From Actinocrispum wychmicini (GTDB lineage Bacteria > Actinomycetota > Actinomycetes > Mycobacteriales > Pseudonocardiaceae), in NCBI RefSeq assembly GCF_004345645.1, contig NZ_SLWS01000016.1, positions 62,001 to 126,000 on the forward strand: a stretch of 64,000 bases of DNA. The letters run 5' to 3'. The notes below the pieces were generated by a model. The model worked only from the letters and a program-made list of their open reading frames with translations. It was not told the DNA's origin and ran no database searches. The translations under genes were made by a program, and so were the position numbers. Of this stretch, positions 7,375-16,009 are shown one piece after another (within the stretch, counting starts at the first letter, position 1; the number at the start of each line of letters is the position of its first letter).

Positions 7375-9296
7375 CCGGCCCGACCGCGCCGGCGGCGACC
7401 TGGTTCGCCCGGGCCTACCACGAGATCAAGCGGGATCGTCACCTGTTGCTGTACGGCAACATCGACGATCTGGTGCTGTGGAACGACACCTTCCAGCCGA
7501 TGACGGCCGCGCTCCCCGCGTTCCTGTGTTATGTCGGCTTCGCCGCGGTCGCCCGGTACGACCTCGTGGACGGCTTGAAGTACGCCGACGACGGCAGCCA
7601 GGGGTTCGTCGAATCCAGGCTGGGCGCCCCGGCGGCCGATCCGGCCGTGCCCGTCGCCCAGCCGGAGACGCGGCGGGGTGCCCAGTTGGCCGAGTCCGAG
7701 CGGGAGCTGCTCGCCAGGATCGGCTCGGCCGGCCGACCGGTGGTGATCCGGGCGCTGGACATGTTGCACGCCAGCAGAAGGCTGCTCGATCAGCGGGACC
7801 GGGCGTGCGCGATGGTGATCGACCAGGCGGACCTGATCTTCGGCAAGGCGGGCGAGGGCGAGGACCAGTACCAGGCGAACCTGGCCTGCCTGCGGAAGAT
7901 GATCACCTCGGGGGAGCACGCGCCGGACGTCGACGGCCAGCCGCTCCGCAATGTCGTGGTGTTGCTGGCCACTCGACTGAGTACGTTGCCGGACTGGGTG
8001 CACTGCAACAACCCGCACGTCGCCGTGATCGAGATACCCCATCCCAGTACGACGGAGCGGGCGGACTTCCTGCGTGGCGTGCTCGGCGGGTTTCACGGCG
8101 GGGCGGAGTTGTCGCCCGAGGAGGTCGGCCGACTCGCCGGCACCCTGGCCAACCTCACCGACGGTATGTCCATTTTGGACATACAGGCGCTGCGGGCCAC
8201 CTCGCGGCTGGCCGAGATCGCCCCGACCAAGCCGCGCAAGCTGGTGCTGCGCCACCGGTTCGGGCTGCGGGACGACCCGTGGGAGCAGCTGGACATGGCC
8301 AAGGTGGTGCGGGCCGAGGAGATTCTCTCCCGACGCGTCATCGGTCAGGACACGGCCGTGCGAACCGTGGCCGACGTGCTGGTCAACGCCCGGATCGGGG
8401 TGGACTTCGTCGCCGACCCGGACGGGTCCAGCACTCAGCCGAAAGGGGTCTTCTTCTTCGTCGGGCCGACCGGTGTCGGCAAGACCGAGCTGGCCAAGGC
8501 GATCGCGGAGCTGGTGTTCGACGACGAGACGGCGCTGCGCAGGTTCGACATGAGCGAGTTCAGCCAGGAGCATGCCAGCGAACGGCTGACCGGCGCGCCG
8601 CCTGGTTTCGTCGGCTATGAGAACGGCGGTGTGCTCACCAACTGGATGCTGGAGCGACCGTTCAGCGTCGTGCTCTTCGACGAGATCGAGAAGGCCAATC
8701 CGAAGATCTTCGACAAGTTCCTGCAGATCATCGATGACGGCCGGTTGACCGACGGGCTGGGCCGCACCGCGCATTTCTCGCAGGCCGTGGTCATCTTCAC
8801 CTCCAACCTCGGCGCGAGCGACCTGGCCCCGCTGATGTCGGGCTACCCGGCGGACGCCCCGCCGCCCTACCCGGTGGTACAGGAGCATTTCCGTGGTGCG
8901 GTGGCTGAGTATCTCGCCCAGTCGCTCGGGCGGCCCGAGCTGCTCGGCCGGTTGGGCAGCGGCATAGTCGCCTTCGACATCCTCCGGGCCGACATGATCG
9001 CCAAGATCGTCGGGAAGTTCCTCGGCCAGCTCGGCGCGTCGGCGGCCGCACGCGGCTACGAGCTGATCTTCGACCGACGCGCGATCGACAAGGCCGTCAC
9101 GGATGCCGTCACCGGCAACGGTTCCGCGCTCGGCGCCCGGCAGATCCGCAGCCCGCTGCTTGAGGAGTGGGTGCGGCGTCCGCTCAACCGGTGGCTGATC
9201 GAACACGCGCCGCCGCCCGGGAGCCGGCTCTGGGTGCACCGGGGGAAGGGCAGCCCGCCGTTCGTCGTGGACGAGTTCCCCGCGGAGGACACGTGA
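7371..9296 (+). CDS. Clp-type AAA+ unfoldase with degenerate first ATPase domain
   Basis: 641 aa, ATG in an ATGA overlap. Residues about 20-310 resemble a AAA module (LLLYGNIDDLV at the start, Walker B-like MVIDQADLIF near 147, sensor-like VVVLLATRL) but contain no Walker A. From about 330 there is a canonical ClpA/ClpB second domain: VIGQD, Walker A GPTGVGKTE (about 365), DMSEF, pore-loop segment GAPPGFVGYE (about 408), Walker B VVLFDEIEKA (about 434), DGRLTDGLGR and TSNLG. The aromatic pore loop implies threading of protein substrates. No ClpP-binding loop or Clp N-domain is recognised, so it is more likely a remodelling factor than a protease partner. Confidence 0.86.
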   Translation: MTGPTAPAATWFARAYHEIKRDRHLLLYGNIDDLVLWNDTFQPMTAALPAFLCYVGFAAVARYDLVDGLKYADDGSQGFVESRLGAPAADPAVPVAQPETRRGAQLAESERELLARIGSAGRPVVIRALDMLHASRRLLDQRDRACAMVIDQADLIFGKAGEGEDQYQANLACLRKMITSGEHAPDVDGQPLRNVVVLLATRLSTLPDWVHCNNPHVAVIEIPHPSTTERADFLRGVLGGFHGGAELSPEEVGRLAGTLANLTDGMSILDIQALRATSRLAEIAPTKPRKLVLRHRFGLRDDPWEQLDMAKVVRAEEILSRRVIGQDTAVRTVADVLVNARIGVDFVADPDGSSTQPKGVFFFVGPTGVGKTELAKAIAELVFDDETALRRFDMSEFSQEHASERLTGAPPGFVGYENGGVLTNWMLERPFSVVLFDEIEKANPKIFDKFLQIIDDGRLTDGLGRTAHFSQAVVIFTSNLGASDLAPLMSGYPADAPPPYPVVQEHFRGAVAEYLAQSLGRPELLGRLGSGIVAFDILRADMIAKIVGKFLGQLGASAAARGYELIFDRRAIDKAVTDAVTGNGSALGARQIRSPLLEEWVRRPLNRWLIEHAPPPGSRLWVHRGKGSPPFVVDEFPAEDT

Positions 9297-10873
9297 TGGA
9301 CCCGCAGCCCAGTACCGAGCTGACGATCACCGACCTCGGCAACGAGTTGGAGCGCTACGAGCTCGCCGCGACGCTGTCGCCGGCGGAGTTCGACGACTAC
9401 TACGCCAAGGAAGTGGAGCTGGAGTCCCGGCTGCTCGCCTTCGCCGATCAGCACGTGGCCGAGCTGGAGTTCGGGCAGGCCAAGGACATGCTCGGGCAGA
9501 TCGTCAGCCTGAACCAGGAGATGCGTTCGGTCGCCGGCCGCCAGCTGGACCGGGCCGATCCCGGTGACGTCGCCTACCGCGAGCGGCTGGTGGCGGCGCA
9601 GGAGGCCGCGACCGGGCTGATGATGCTCATCCAGGGGCAGATCCATCAGCACCAGGCGGAGGAGCACATGCTGTCCGGCCGCTTGCCGGACGCACGGAGC
9701 AGCCTTGAGACGGCAGCCGCGTGCTACGGCGATCTCACGTCCAGCGCGACGCCGCACAGCGCCATCGGCGAGATCGCCCAGGCGTCCATGGTCACGCGGA
9801 TCGAGTTCCTGGACGGCACCGCGGCGATGCAGCGCGGCCGTTACGAGAGCGCGAAGGAGTTCTTCGAGGAGGCGTACGCCAAGTACGGACTGTTCGCCGA
9901 GGAGCTGGCCAGGGAGACCGAGGGCGTCGACGACCGTTTCCTCAGCCCCGTTGACCACTTCCAGCGTGAGTTCGCCGAGCAGTCGACCTATACCTGCATC
10001 ATGATCAAGTACCTGGATTTCTTCTGTCAGATCCAGGCGGGGAACTACGAGGACGCGGTCGCCTATGTGACCGACGCGGTGACCCTGTACGAGGCATGGC
10101 TCAACCGGGCGATCGCCGTGTCGTTGCCGAACGTGGTGCAGCAGGTTCGGCGCATGGAGCTGGAGTACTTCCGGGGGTGGCAGGCGTGGGGCCGGGCCGA
10201 ACAGGCCATTCAGTTGCGCGAGTGGGACGAATGCGGCAACCACATCCGCAACGCCCGGAAGTTCTGGTTCATCAGCAGTGACATTTCCCGACGACACGCG
10301 CTGCTCGGAGTCATGACACCGCAGTTTCAGACCGCCAACGCGGAAATGCTCCTGCGCAGCACGTTGCGCAGGCGGGCCAGCGAGCAACGGCTGCACGAGG
10401 AGATCGGCCGGCTGCTCGAGGAGAACCGGCAACTTCGAACCAACATCACCCATTACTCGGGAGGAACCGTGACCCACGGGAACAAGATCAGTGTCGGCCG
10501 GGACGCCATCGGGCCGATCACGTCCGGTGACGACGCGACCGTGCACACCGGCGCCGTGACCTCGTCGAAAACCGCGGACTCCGGCGCAACCGTGATAGGC
10601 ACCGAATCGGCGACGAACACGGCCAATCTCGCCGATCTGCGCGCGTTGGCAGAGCAGTTGGCCGACCTACGGGAGGTCATGGCGGCCGGCGCGGCCACGG
10701 ACGGGCAGCGGGAGTCTGTGCGGCAGATCGAACTGGCCGAGGAGCAGGCGAAGGTGGGTGACGGGTCGCGCCTGAAGGAGCACCTCAAGGCCGCTGGCCG
10801 GTGGGCCCTCACCGTGGCCGAGCGGCTCGCGCTGACCGCAGCCGAGACCGCCATCAAGAGCAGCTTGGGATAG
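9296..10873 (+). CDS. Helical-repeat protein with Gly/Thr-rich beta segment, last gene of the operon
   Basis: 525 aa, starting at ATG 9296 within TGATG. Residues 1-370 are strongly helical and look like TPR-type repeats, ending in a short coiled coil (about 365-385). A Gly/Asp/Thr-rich segment (about 385-445, including VGRDAIGPITSGDDATV) has the alternating pattern of a small beta-helix or spacer. A compact helical domain (about 447-525) ends the protein. This three-part layout is typical of actinobacterial adaptor or effector-associated proteins in signalling and conflict operons. No enzymatic motif was found and no family is assigned. Confidence 0.72.
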   Translation: MDPQPSTELTITDLGNELERYELAATLSPAEFDDYYAKEVELESRLLAFADQHVAELEFGQAKDMLGQIVSLNQEMRSVAGRQLDRADPGDVAYRERLVAAQEAATGLMMLIQGQIHQHQAEEHMLSGRLPDARSSLETAAACYGDLTSSATPHSAIGEIAQASMVTRIEFLDGTAAMQRGRYESAKEFFEEAYAKYGLFAEELARETEGVDDRFLSPVDHFQREFAEQSTYTCIMIKYLDFFCQIQAGNYEDAVAYVTDAVTLYEAWLNRAIAVSLPNVVQQVRRMELEYFRGWQAWGRAEQAIQLREWDECGNHIRNARKFWFISSDISRRHALLGVMTPQFQTANAEMLLRSTLRRRASEQRLHEEIGRLLEENRQLRTNITHYSGGTVTHGNKISVGRDAIGPITSGDDATVHTGAVTSSKTADSGATVIGTESATNTANLADLRALAEQLADLREVMAAGAATDGQRESVRQIELAEEQAKVGDGSRLKEHLKAAGRWALTVAERLALTAAETAIKSSLG

Positions 10874-10921
10874 TTCCCTGAGCAGTGTCACATCAAGCTA
10901 CTCACGGGTAGCATGCCGGGC

Positions 10922-11962
10922 ATGACGTGGATGGTGTACGGCGCCAACGGATACACCGGGCAGTTGGTCGCTCGGGAGGCGGTGGCCCGCGGTGAGCGGC
11001 CTGTGCTTGCCGGGCGCAGCGGGAAGGTCGCCGAGCTGGCCGGTGAGTTGGGGCTTGAGCACCGCGTCTTCGACCTGTCCGACGCGAAGGCCGGGTTGGC
11101 CGGCATCGCGGTGGTGGCTCATTGCGCCGGGCCGTTCTCGGCGACCGCGCGGCCCATGGTGGACGCCTGTGTGGCGACCGGCACGCACTATCTGGACGTC
11201 ACCGGTGAGATCGACGTGTACGAGGCGATCTTCGCCCGGGACGCCGAGGCCAAGGAGGCCGGGGTGGTGTTGCTGCCGGGCGCGGGTTTTGACGTCGTGC
11301 CCAGCGACTGTTTGGCGGCGATGCTGGCGGAGGCTTTGCCGGGGGCCACGCACTTGCGGCTCGCGTTCGCGGCCGGCGGCGGCCTGAGCGGCGGCACTTT
11401 GCGGACCACTGTTGAAGGGATGGCAACGGGTGGACGGGCACGTGTCGACGGCAAGGTGGTGACCGTGCCGATGGCGCACAGCACGATGACCGCGTTCTTC
11501 CCGTCGGGTCCGCGGACGGTGATCTCCTTGCCGTGGGGCGATGTCGCCACCGCCTATCGGTCGACCGGGATTCCCAACATCGTCACGCACATCTCCGTGC
11601 CGATGGCGGCCGGGCTGGTGCGCCGGGGGCAACGGCTGGCCGCGCCGATCATGCGCACCGCCTTGGGGCAGCGGGTCGGCAAGTCGCTCGCCGGCCTGGT
11701 CAGCGGGCCGGGGGAGAAGCGTCGCAGCCACAGCCGGGCCGAGTTCTGGGGTGAGGTGAAGGACGCCGACGGCCGACGAGCCACCGGGACGCTCGTCACC
11801 CCGAACACGTACTCGATCACCGCCGACGCCGTGATCCGGATCGCGACGAAGGTCGCCGAGGTCACGCCCGGGGCGCACACACCGGCGACCGCGTTCGGCG
11901 CGAAGTTCGTCCGTGAACTCGACGGGGTCACGGTCGGCCCGACCGTGGTTCTTCAGCCGTAA
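10922..11962 (+). CDS. Saccharopine dehydrogenase-like NAD(P)-binding oxidoreductase
   Basis: About 346 aa. An N-terminal Rossmann motif, VYGANGYTGQL, is followed by the long C-terminal domain typical of the saccharopine dehydrogenase/trans-acting enoyl reductase family (AHCAGPFS, GTHYLDVTGE, LLPGAGFDVVPSD). The substrate is unknown; relatives act in lipid or polyketide reduction. ATG 10922 gives the usual family N-terminus, and an ATG three codons earlier (10913) is equally possible because neither has a good ribosome-binding site. Its last 10 bases overlap the end of the convergent membrane glycosyltransferase gene. Confidence 0.8.
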   Translation: MTWMVYGANGYTGQLVAREAVARGERPVLAGRSGKVAELAGELGLEHRVFDLSDAKAGLAGIAVVAHCAGPFSATARPMVDACVATGTHYLDVTGEIDVYEAIFARDAEAKEAGVVLLPGAGFDVVPSDCLAAMLAEALPGATHLRLAFAAGGGLSGGTLRTTVEGMATGGRARVDGKVVTVPMAHSTMTAFFPSGPRTVISLPWGDVATAYRSTGIPNIVTHISVPMAAGLVRRGQRLAAPIMRTALGQRVGKSLAGLVSGPGEKRRSHSRAEFWGEVKDADGRRATGTLVTPNTYSITADAVIRIATKVAEVTPGAHTPATAFGAKFVRELDGVTVGPTVVLQP

Positions 11963-13389
11963 TGGCGCAGCGCCGGCCACTGTTGTGACCACGGGAGCAC
12001 GGGCCCGGCGCAGACCATCACCGGTGCGTCCCACTCGCTGTTGTGGATCCCGGCCTGGTTGGTGATCCGGGCGGCGACTCTGCAGTCACGCAGGAACTGG
12101 GCGAGCTTGCCGCCGACGGCTATCACTGTGGCGCCGTCCGGTGGCGGTCCCCAGGTGCTGTAGGCGTTGTGGCCGCTGTAGGCGTGCGGCAGGCCGAGTG
12201 CCGGCCCGTAGCGGTCGATCGCGCCGGCCTCGCCGTAGTTGCCGGCCAGGATCGCGACTTGGGCGCCGGTCGGCACGGTGTGGCGGACGTCGGCGACGGT
12301 CTGGACGAACTCGGGCCAGCCGATCATCTCGCCGACGTCGACGTTGAGCGCGACCACGGGACGTGCCTGGTCCGCGGGCAGCACAGGCAGGGCGATGGTG
12401 GCGTTGACGAGCGCGCTCACGGCGATCGCGGCGATCAGCACGACGTGGCGCGCCCTGGTCCGGAGCCAGTCGTCGACCTGGACGGCCCCGGCGCCGAGCA
12501 GCACCGGCAGCAGGCCGGCGAGGTAGTAGGGCTTGCCGCCGGTGGCCATGAAGACGACCGCGAGCACCGCCCACGCCCAGCCGACGAACCGGAACTGGCG
12601 GTCCTGGAACAGTCGCACCAGCCCGGCGATCCATACCGGCGCGAGCAGCGGGCTGACCAGCAGGAACTGGAACGGCACCACGGCCCACCACGGCTGGGAA
12701 CTCGTCGAGCCGCCCGCGGCGATCGACCGTGAGACGTCGAACTGGGGCCAGCCGTGCCCGGCCTGCCAGACGATCCACGGCAGCCACAGGACGACCGCGA
12801 TCAGCGCGCCGAGCCACACATACCGGTTGAGCAGCAGTCGCCGCGGCCCGGCGACCACGACCCCGGCGAGCAGGCCGACCATCAGGAACGCCGGCAGCGG
12901 CTTGTTGAGCAGCCCGATCCCGAGCACGACACCGACACCGAGCCAGAGCCGGTCCCGGCCGGTCCGGACCGCCCGCACCACCAGCCAACTGATCGCCGTC
13001 CACACCAAGAGGTCCACTGTGGACGTACTCAGCCAGTGCCCGTCGAACAGAACGATGCTCGACACCGCGGCACAGCCGGCGGCGATCAGCTCGGCGCGAC
13101 GCGAGCCGCCGAACTCCCGGGCCAGCAGACCGGCCAGCAGCACGATGCCACCCGCGGCGAGCGCGGACGGGATACGCAGCACCAGGAACGACCCCGGCGA
13201 GATCTCGGTCATCGCTCGGGCGATCAGCGGGGTGACCGGTCCCTGGTCGGCGTATGCCCAGTCCAGGCGCTGCCCGGCTGCGAGGAAGTACAACTCGTCG
13301 CGGTGGTAGCCGTAGCCGGACGTGACCGCCAGCAGAACAACCACCACCGCACCAGCCAACAGCACAAGCCCGTAGCGAGAAGCCCCCAT
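11953..13389 (-). CDS. GT39/ArnT-like membrane glycosyltransferase
   Basis: About 478 aa with roughly ten hydrophobic segments. The N-terminal loop GYGYHRDELYFLAAGQRLDWAYADQGP carries the acidic/His pattern of dolichyl-phosphate-mannose mannosyltransferase-type (PMT_2) enzymes. These use polyprenyl-phosphate sugars at the outer face of the membrane. A soluble C-terminal part follows. The acceptor (protein or cell-wall glycan) is unknown. ATG 13389 is chosen; a GTG two codons upstream (13395) is the alternative. It lies just downstream of lipA on the same strand. Confidence 0.82.
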   Translation of the reverse strand: MGASRYGLVLLAGAVVVVLLAVTSGYGYHRDELYFLAAGQRLDWAYADQGPVTPLIARAMTEISPGSFLVLRIPSALAAGGIVLLAGLLAREFGGSRRAELIAAGCAAVSSIVLFDGHWLSTSTVDLLVWTAISWLVVRAVRTGRDRLWLGVGVVLGIGLLNKPLPAFLMVGLLAGVVVAGPRRLLLNRYVWLGALIAVVLWLPWIVWQAGHGWPQFDVSRSIAAGGSTSSQPWWAVVPFQFLLVSPLLAPVWIAGLVRLFQDRQFRFVGWAWAVLAVVFMATGGKPYYLAGLLPVLLGAGAVQVDDWLRTRARHVVLIAAIAVSALVNATIALPVLPADQARPVVALNVDVGEMIGWPEFVQTVADVRHTVPTGAQVAILAGNYGEAGAIDRYGPALGLPHAYSGHNAYSTWGPPPDGATVIAVGGKLAQFLRDCRVAARITNQAGIHNSEWDAPVMVCAGPVLPWSQQWPALRHYG

Positions 13390-13419
13390 GCGCACCGCGA
13401 CAACGTACGGCAGTCTCGA

Positions 13420-14421
13420 TCAACGGGCCAGCAGCGAACCGATCTCCTGGGCCGCCGGGCCCTGCTCGGTCAGGTGCCGCAGGTTCTCGGGCACCTCCTC
13501 GCCGCGGTGGGCGATCGCCTGCGCGTACAGGCGGCCGGCGCGGTACGACGAGCGCACGAGCGGGCCGGCCATCACGCCGGCGAAGCCCATGGCCTCGGCC
13601 GCTTCCTTGTGCTCGACGAACTCCTCCGGCTTCACCCAGCGGTCGATCGGGTGGTGCCGCGGGCTGGGCCGCAGGTACTGGGTGATCGTCACGATGTCCG
13701 TGCCGGCCTCGTGCAGGTCGCGCAGGGCCTCGGTGACCTCGTCCGGGGTCTCGCCCATGCCGAGGATCAGGTTGGACTTGGTGACCAGGCCGAACTCACG
13801 GGCCTGGGTGATCACCGACAGGGACCGCTCGTAGCGGAAGCCGGGCCGGATCCGCTTGAAGATCCGCGGCACGGTCTCCAGGTTGTGCGCGAGCACCTCC
13901 GGCCGGGACCCGAAGACCTCGGCCAGCTGGTCGGTGTCGGCGTTGAAGTCCGGGATCAGCAGTTCGACGCCGGTGCCCGGGTTCAGGCTGTGGATCTGCC
14001 GGACGGTCTCGGCGTACAGCCACGCCCCGCCGTCCGCCAGGTCGTCGCGCGCGACACCGGTGACGGTCGAGTACCGCAGGCCCATGGCCTGCACGGACTC
14101 CGCGACCTTCCGGGGCTCGGTGCGGTCGAGCATGGCGGGCTTGCCGGTGTCGATCTGGCAGAAGTCGCAGCGTCGGGTGCACTGGTCACCGCCGATCAGG
14201 AACGTGGCCTCCCGGTCCTCCCAACACTCGTAGATGTTGGGACAGCCGGCCTCCTCGCAGACCGTGTGCAGTCCTTCCCGGCGCACCAGGCTCTTCAGCG
14301 CGGTGTACTCCGGGCCCATCCGCGCCTTGGTCTTGATCCACGGCGGCTTCTTCTCGATCGGGGTCTGGCTGTTGCGGACCTCGACACGCAGCAGCTTTCG
14401 TCCCTCCGGCGCCACAGTCAC
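13420..14421 (-). CDS. lipA: Lipoyl synthase
   Basis: 333 aa. This radical SAM enzyme inserts two sulfurs into octanoyl groups on 2-oxoacid dehydrogenase E2 subunits and GcvH. Both clusters are visible: the auxiliary motif CEEAGCPNIYEC and the SAM-cluster motif CTRRCDFC. Start, length and ends are typical. In related genomes lipA directly follows lipB; here about 3.1 kb of other genes separates them (lipB ends at 17541). Its acceptors include the E2 encoded at 19871-21556. Confidence 0.97.
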   Translation of the reverse strand: MTVAPEGRKLLRVEVRNSQTPIEKKPPWIKTKARMGPEYTALKSLVRREGLHTVCEEAGCPNIYECWEDREATFLIGGDQCTRRCDFCQIDTGKPAMLDRTEPRKVAESVQAMGLRYSTVTGVARDDLADGGAWLYAETVRQIHSLNPGTGVELLIPDFNADTDQLAEVFGSRPEVLAHNLETVPRIFKRIRPGFRYERSLSVITQAREFGLVTKSNLILGMGETPDEVTEALRDLHEAGTDIVTITQYLRPSPRHHPIDRWVKPEEFVEHKEAAEAMGFAGVMAGPLVRSSYRAGRLYAQAIAHRGEEVPENLRHLTEQGPAAQEIGSLLAR

Positions 14422-14458
14422 ATTCGTTAGATTACGCCCCGGGTGAGCGTGTCCGGGA

Positions 14459-15367
14459 TCACGCGGGGTCCGGGGTGATCCCGGTCAGCGACGCGGTCAG
14501 CTCCCAGAGCGCTCGGCCGTTCGCTGGATCGGCCGCGGCGGCCCGCATCGGGATCCGGGTCGGCGCGCCCCACATCTCAAACGCCCAGCGTGGACCGAAG
14601 TACTCGCCGCCCCGCACGTCCGGCGCGGTCGCCGCGTACAGCTGGGGGAGCGCGCCGTCCTCGACCGACTGGCAGCCGATCTTCACCGCCCAACCGAGAA
14701 CCTTGGCCGCCCGGGGGAAGCCCCGCAGCCGCGCCGCGTTGGCGACCAGGTCGGAGTCGGACATCCCGGGGTGTGCGGCGACGCTGACCAGGCCAAGGCC
14801 GGCAGATCTGGACCGACGGTCCAGTTCGGCCGTGAACACCAGATTGGCGAGCTTCGACTGGTTGTACCCAGCCGCCGGCGAGTACTGGCGGCGGGTGAAG
14901 TTGGGATCGGCCAGGCTGAAGCCGCCGCCGCGGGCGGCGATGCTGGACACGGCGACCACGCGCCCGTCTCGGAGCGCCGGCATCAACAGCCAGGTCAAAA
15001 CGGCGTGGCCGAGGTGGTTCGTGCCGAACTGGAGCTCGAAGCCGTCGGTGGTGTGCCGGAACGGCGTACCCATCACACCGGCGTTGTTCATCAGCACGTC
15101 GAGCTTGTCGCCGGTGCGTTCCCGGACGTCAGCCGCGGCTTTGCGGACCGACGCCAGGTCGGCCAGGTCGAGCTCGACCAGTTCGGCTCTGCGGCCCACC
15201 AGCGCGACCGCGGCCCGGCCCCGCTCGGCCGACCGGCAGCCGAGCAGGACTCGGGCGCCCATCCCGGCCAGCACCCGAGCGCTGCGTAGACCGAGGCCCG
15301 AGTTGGCGCCGGTGATCAACACCGTCCGCCCGGTCTGATCCGGAATGTCCGCCTCTGACCAGCTCAT
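14459..15367 (-). CDS. Short-chain dehydrogenase/reductase
   Basis: 302 aa classical/extended SDR of the retinol dehydrogenase/WW-oxidoreductase-like type. It shows the cofactor motif TGANSGLG near residue 20, NNAG, the serine of AVSSIAARGG, and the catalytic pair in YNQSKLAN. It should be soluble and NADP-dependent; the substrate is unknown. It is part of the block that interrupts the usual lipB-lipA neighbourhood. Confidence 0.88.
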   Translation of the reverse strand: MSWSEADIPDQTGRTVLITGANSGLGLRSARVLAGMGARVLLGCRSAERGRAAVALVGRRAELVELDLADLASVRKAAADVRERTGDKLDVLMNNAGVMGTPFRHTTDGFELQFGTNHLGHAVLTWLLMPALRDGRVVAVSSIAARGGGFSLADPNFTRRQYSPAAGYNQSKLANLVFTAELDRRSRSAGLGLVSVAAHPGMSDSDLVANAARLRGFPRAAKVLGWAVKIGCQSVEDGALPQLYAATAPDVRGGEYFGPRWAFEMWGAPTRIPMRAAAADPANGRALWELTASLTGITPDPA

Positions 15368-15386
15368 CCCCTGAGCCTAAAGTGCC

Positions 15387-15866
15387 CTATGAGCTGGCTA
15401 CGAGCCGCCGAATGAGTTGCTCGACCGGGCTGCCGGCCGCAGGCGACGCCGCCGTCCGCAGCAGAGCCTCGAAGGCCGTACCCACGCGGGTGATCTCGTC
15501 GACCGGCTCGTGCGGCTCGGCGAGGCCCGCCGCCAGGGCGAGCGTCCGCTTCTCCGCGTCCACCATCGGACGCAGTTCGGGGTACCGCGCGGCATGCGTC
15601 GACAACACCGCGTGCAACGTCGGATTGTCCGTGGCGGTCCGCCGCCACGCCGCGGACACGGCGTCCACCGGGTCCTGGTCCGACGAAAGTGCCACCCCCA
15701 GAGCGCCGGTGAGCTTGAGCGTCCACCGGTAGTGCAGGGCCAGCAGTAGTTCCGCCGGACCCGAAAAGGCATCGGATCGGGGCAGTGGCCCAGCCGGATC
15801 ACGTTGGGCTCGCACCAGCACCGAGTCAAGCGCGTCTCTGCGCTTGTAGTAGTCCGTCCAGCTCAT
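15387..15866 (-). CDS. Conserved-looking hypothetical protein, divergent from TetR gene
   Basis: 159 aa, no recognised domain, mostly helical, no signal peptide. ATG 15866 is supported by the near-perfect Shine-Dalgarno AGGAGGAAAG at ideal spacing. The gene is divergent from the TetR regulator and shares its operator region, so it is a probable regulon member. The SDR gene follows after 19 bp and may be co-transcribed. Confidence 0.7.
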   Translation of the reverse strand: MSWTDYYKRRDALDSVLVRAQRDPAGPLPRSDAFSGPAELLLALHYRWTLKLTGALGVALSSDQDPVDAVSAAWRRTATDNPTLHAVLSTHAARYPELRPMVDAEKRTLALAAGLAEPHEPVDEITRVGTAFEALLRTAASPAAGSPVEQLIRRLVASS

Positions 15867-15894
15867 GGCTTTCCTCCTGGAGCCGTGACCTGGT

Positions 15895-15971
15895 CATACC
15901 GCGGGTTTGCGGCATACCGTCGGTATGTCCCGACACGATCAACATACCACGAGTACGTACCGGCGGTATGT
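15895..15971. promoter_or_regulatory. TetR-type operator array in the divergent promoter region
   Basis: Five CATACC/GGTATG half-sites stand at 15895, 15913, 15922, 15943 and 15965. Two are paired as CATACC-GTC-GGTATG (15913-15927). The block 15942-15971 is a 30-bp dyad centred on GTACGTAC with 24 of 30 bases symmetric. A -10-like TAATCT (15974-15979) follows on the plus strand. The layout fits autoregulation by the adjacent TetR protein and control of the divergent gene. Confidence 0.7.
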
Positions 15972-16009
15972 CGTAATCTTGTGAGCGTGGTGACACTGGT
16001 GTCGTGGGC

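Noticed and set aside
7155..9239. Long minus-strand open frame of almost 700 codons opposite the AAA+ gene
   Set aside because: It mirrors the codon pattern of the plus-strand gene, has a shadow composition rich in Arg, Gly, His and Val, and shows no motif. The plus-strand protein has canonical Clp motifs.
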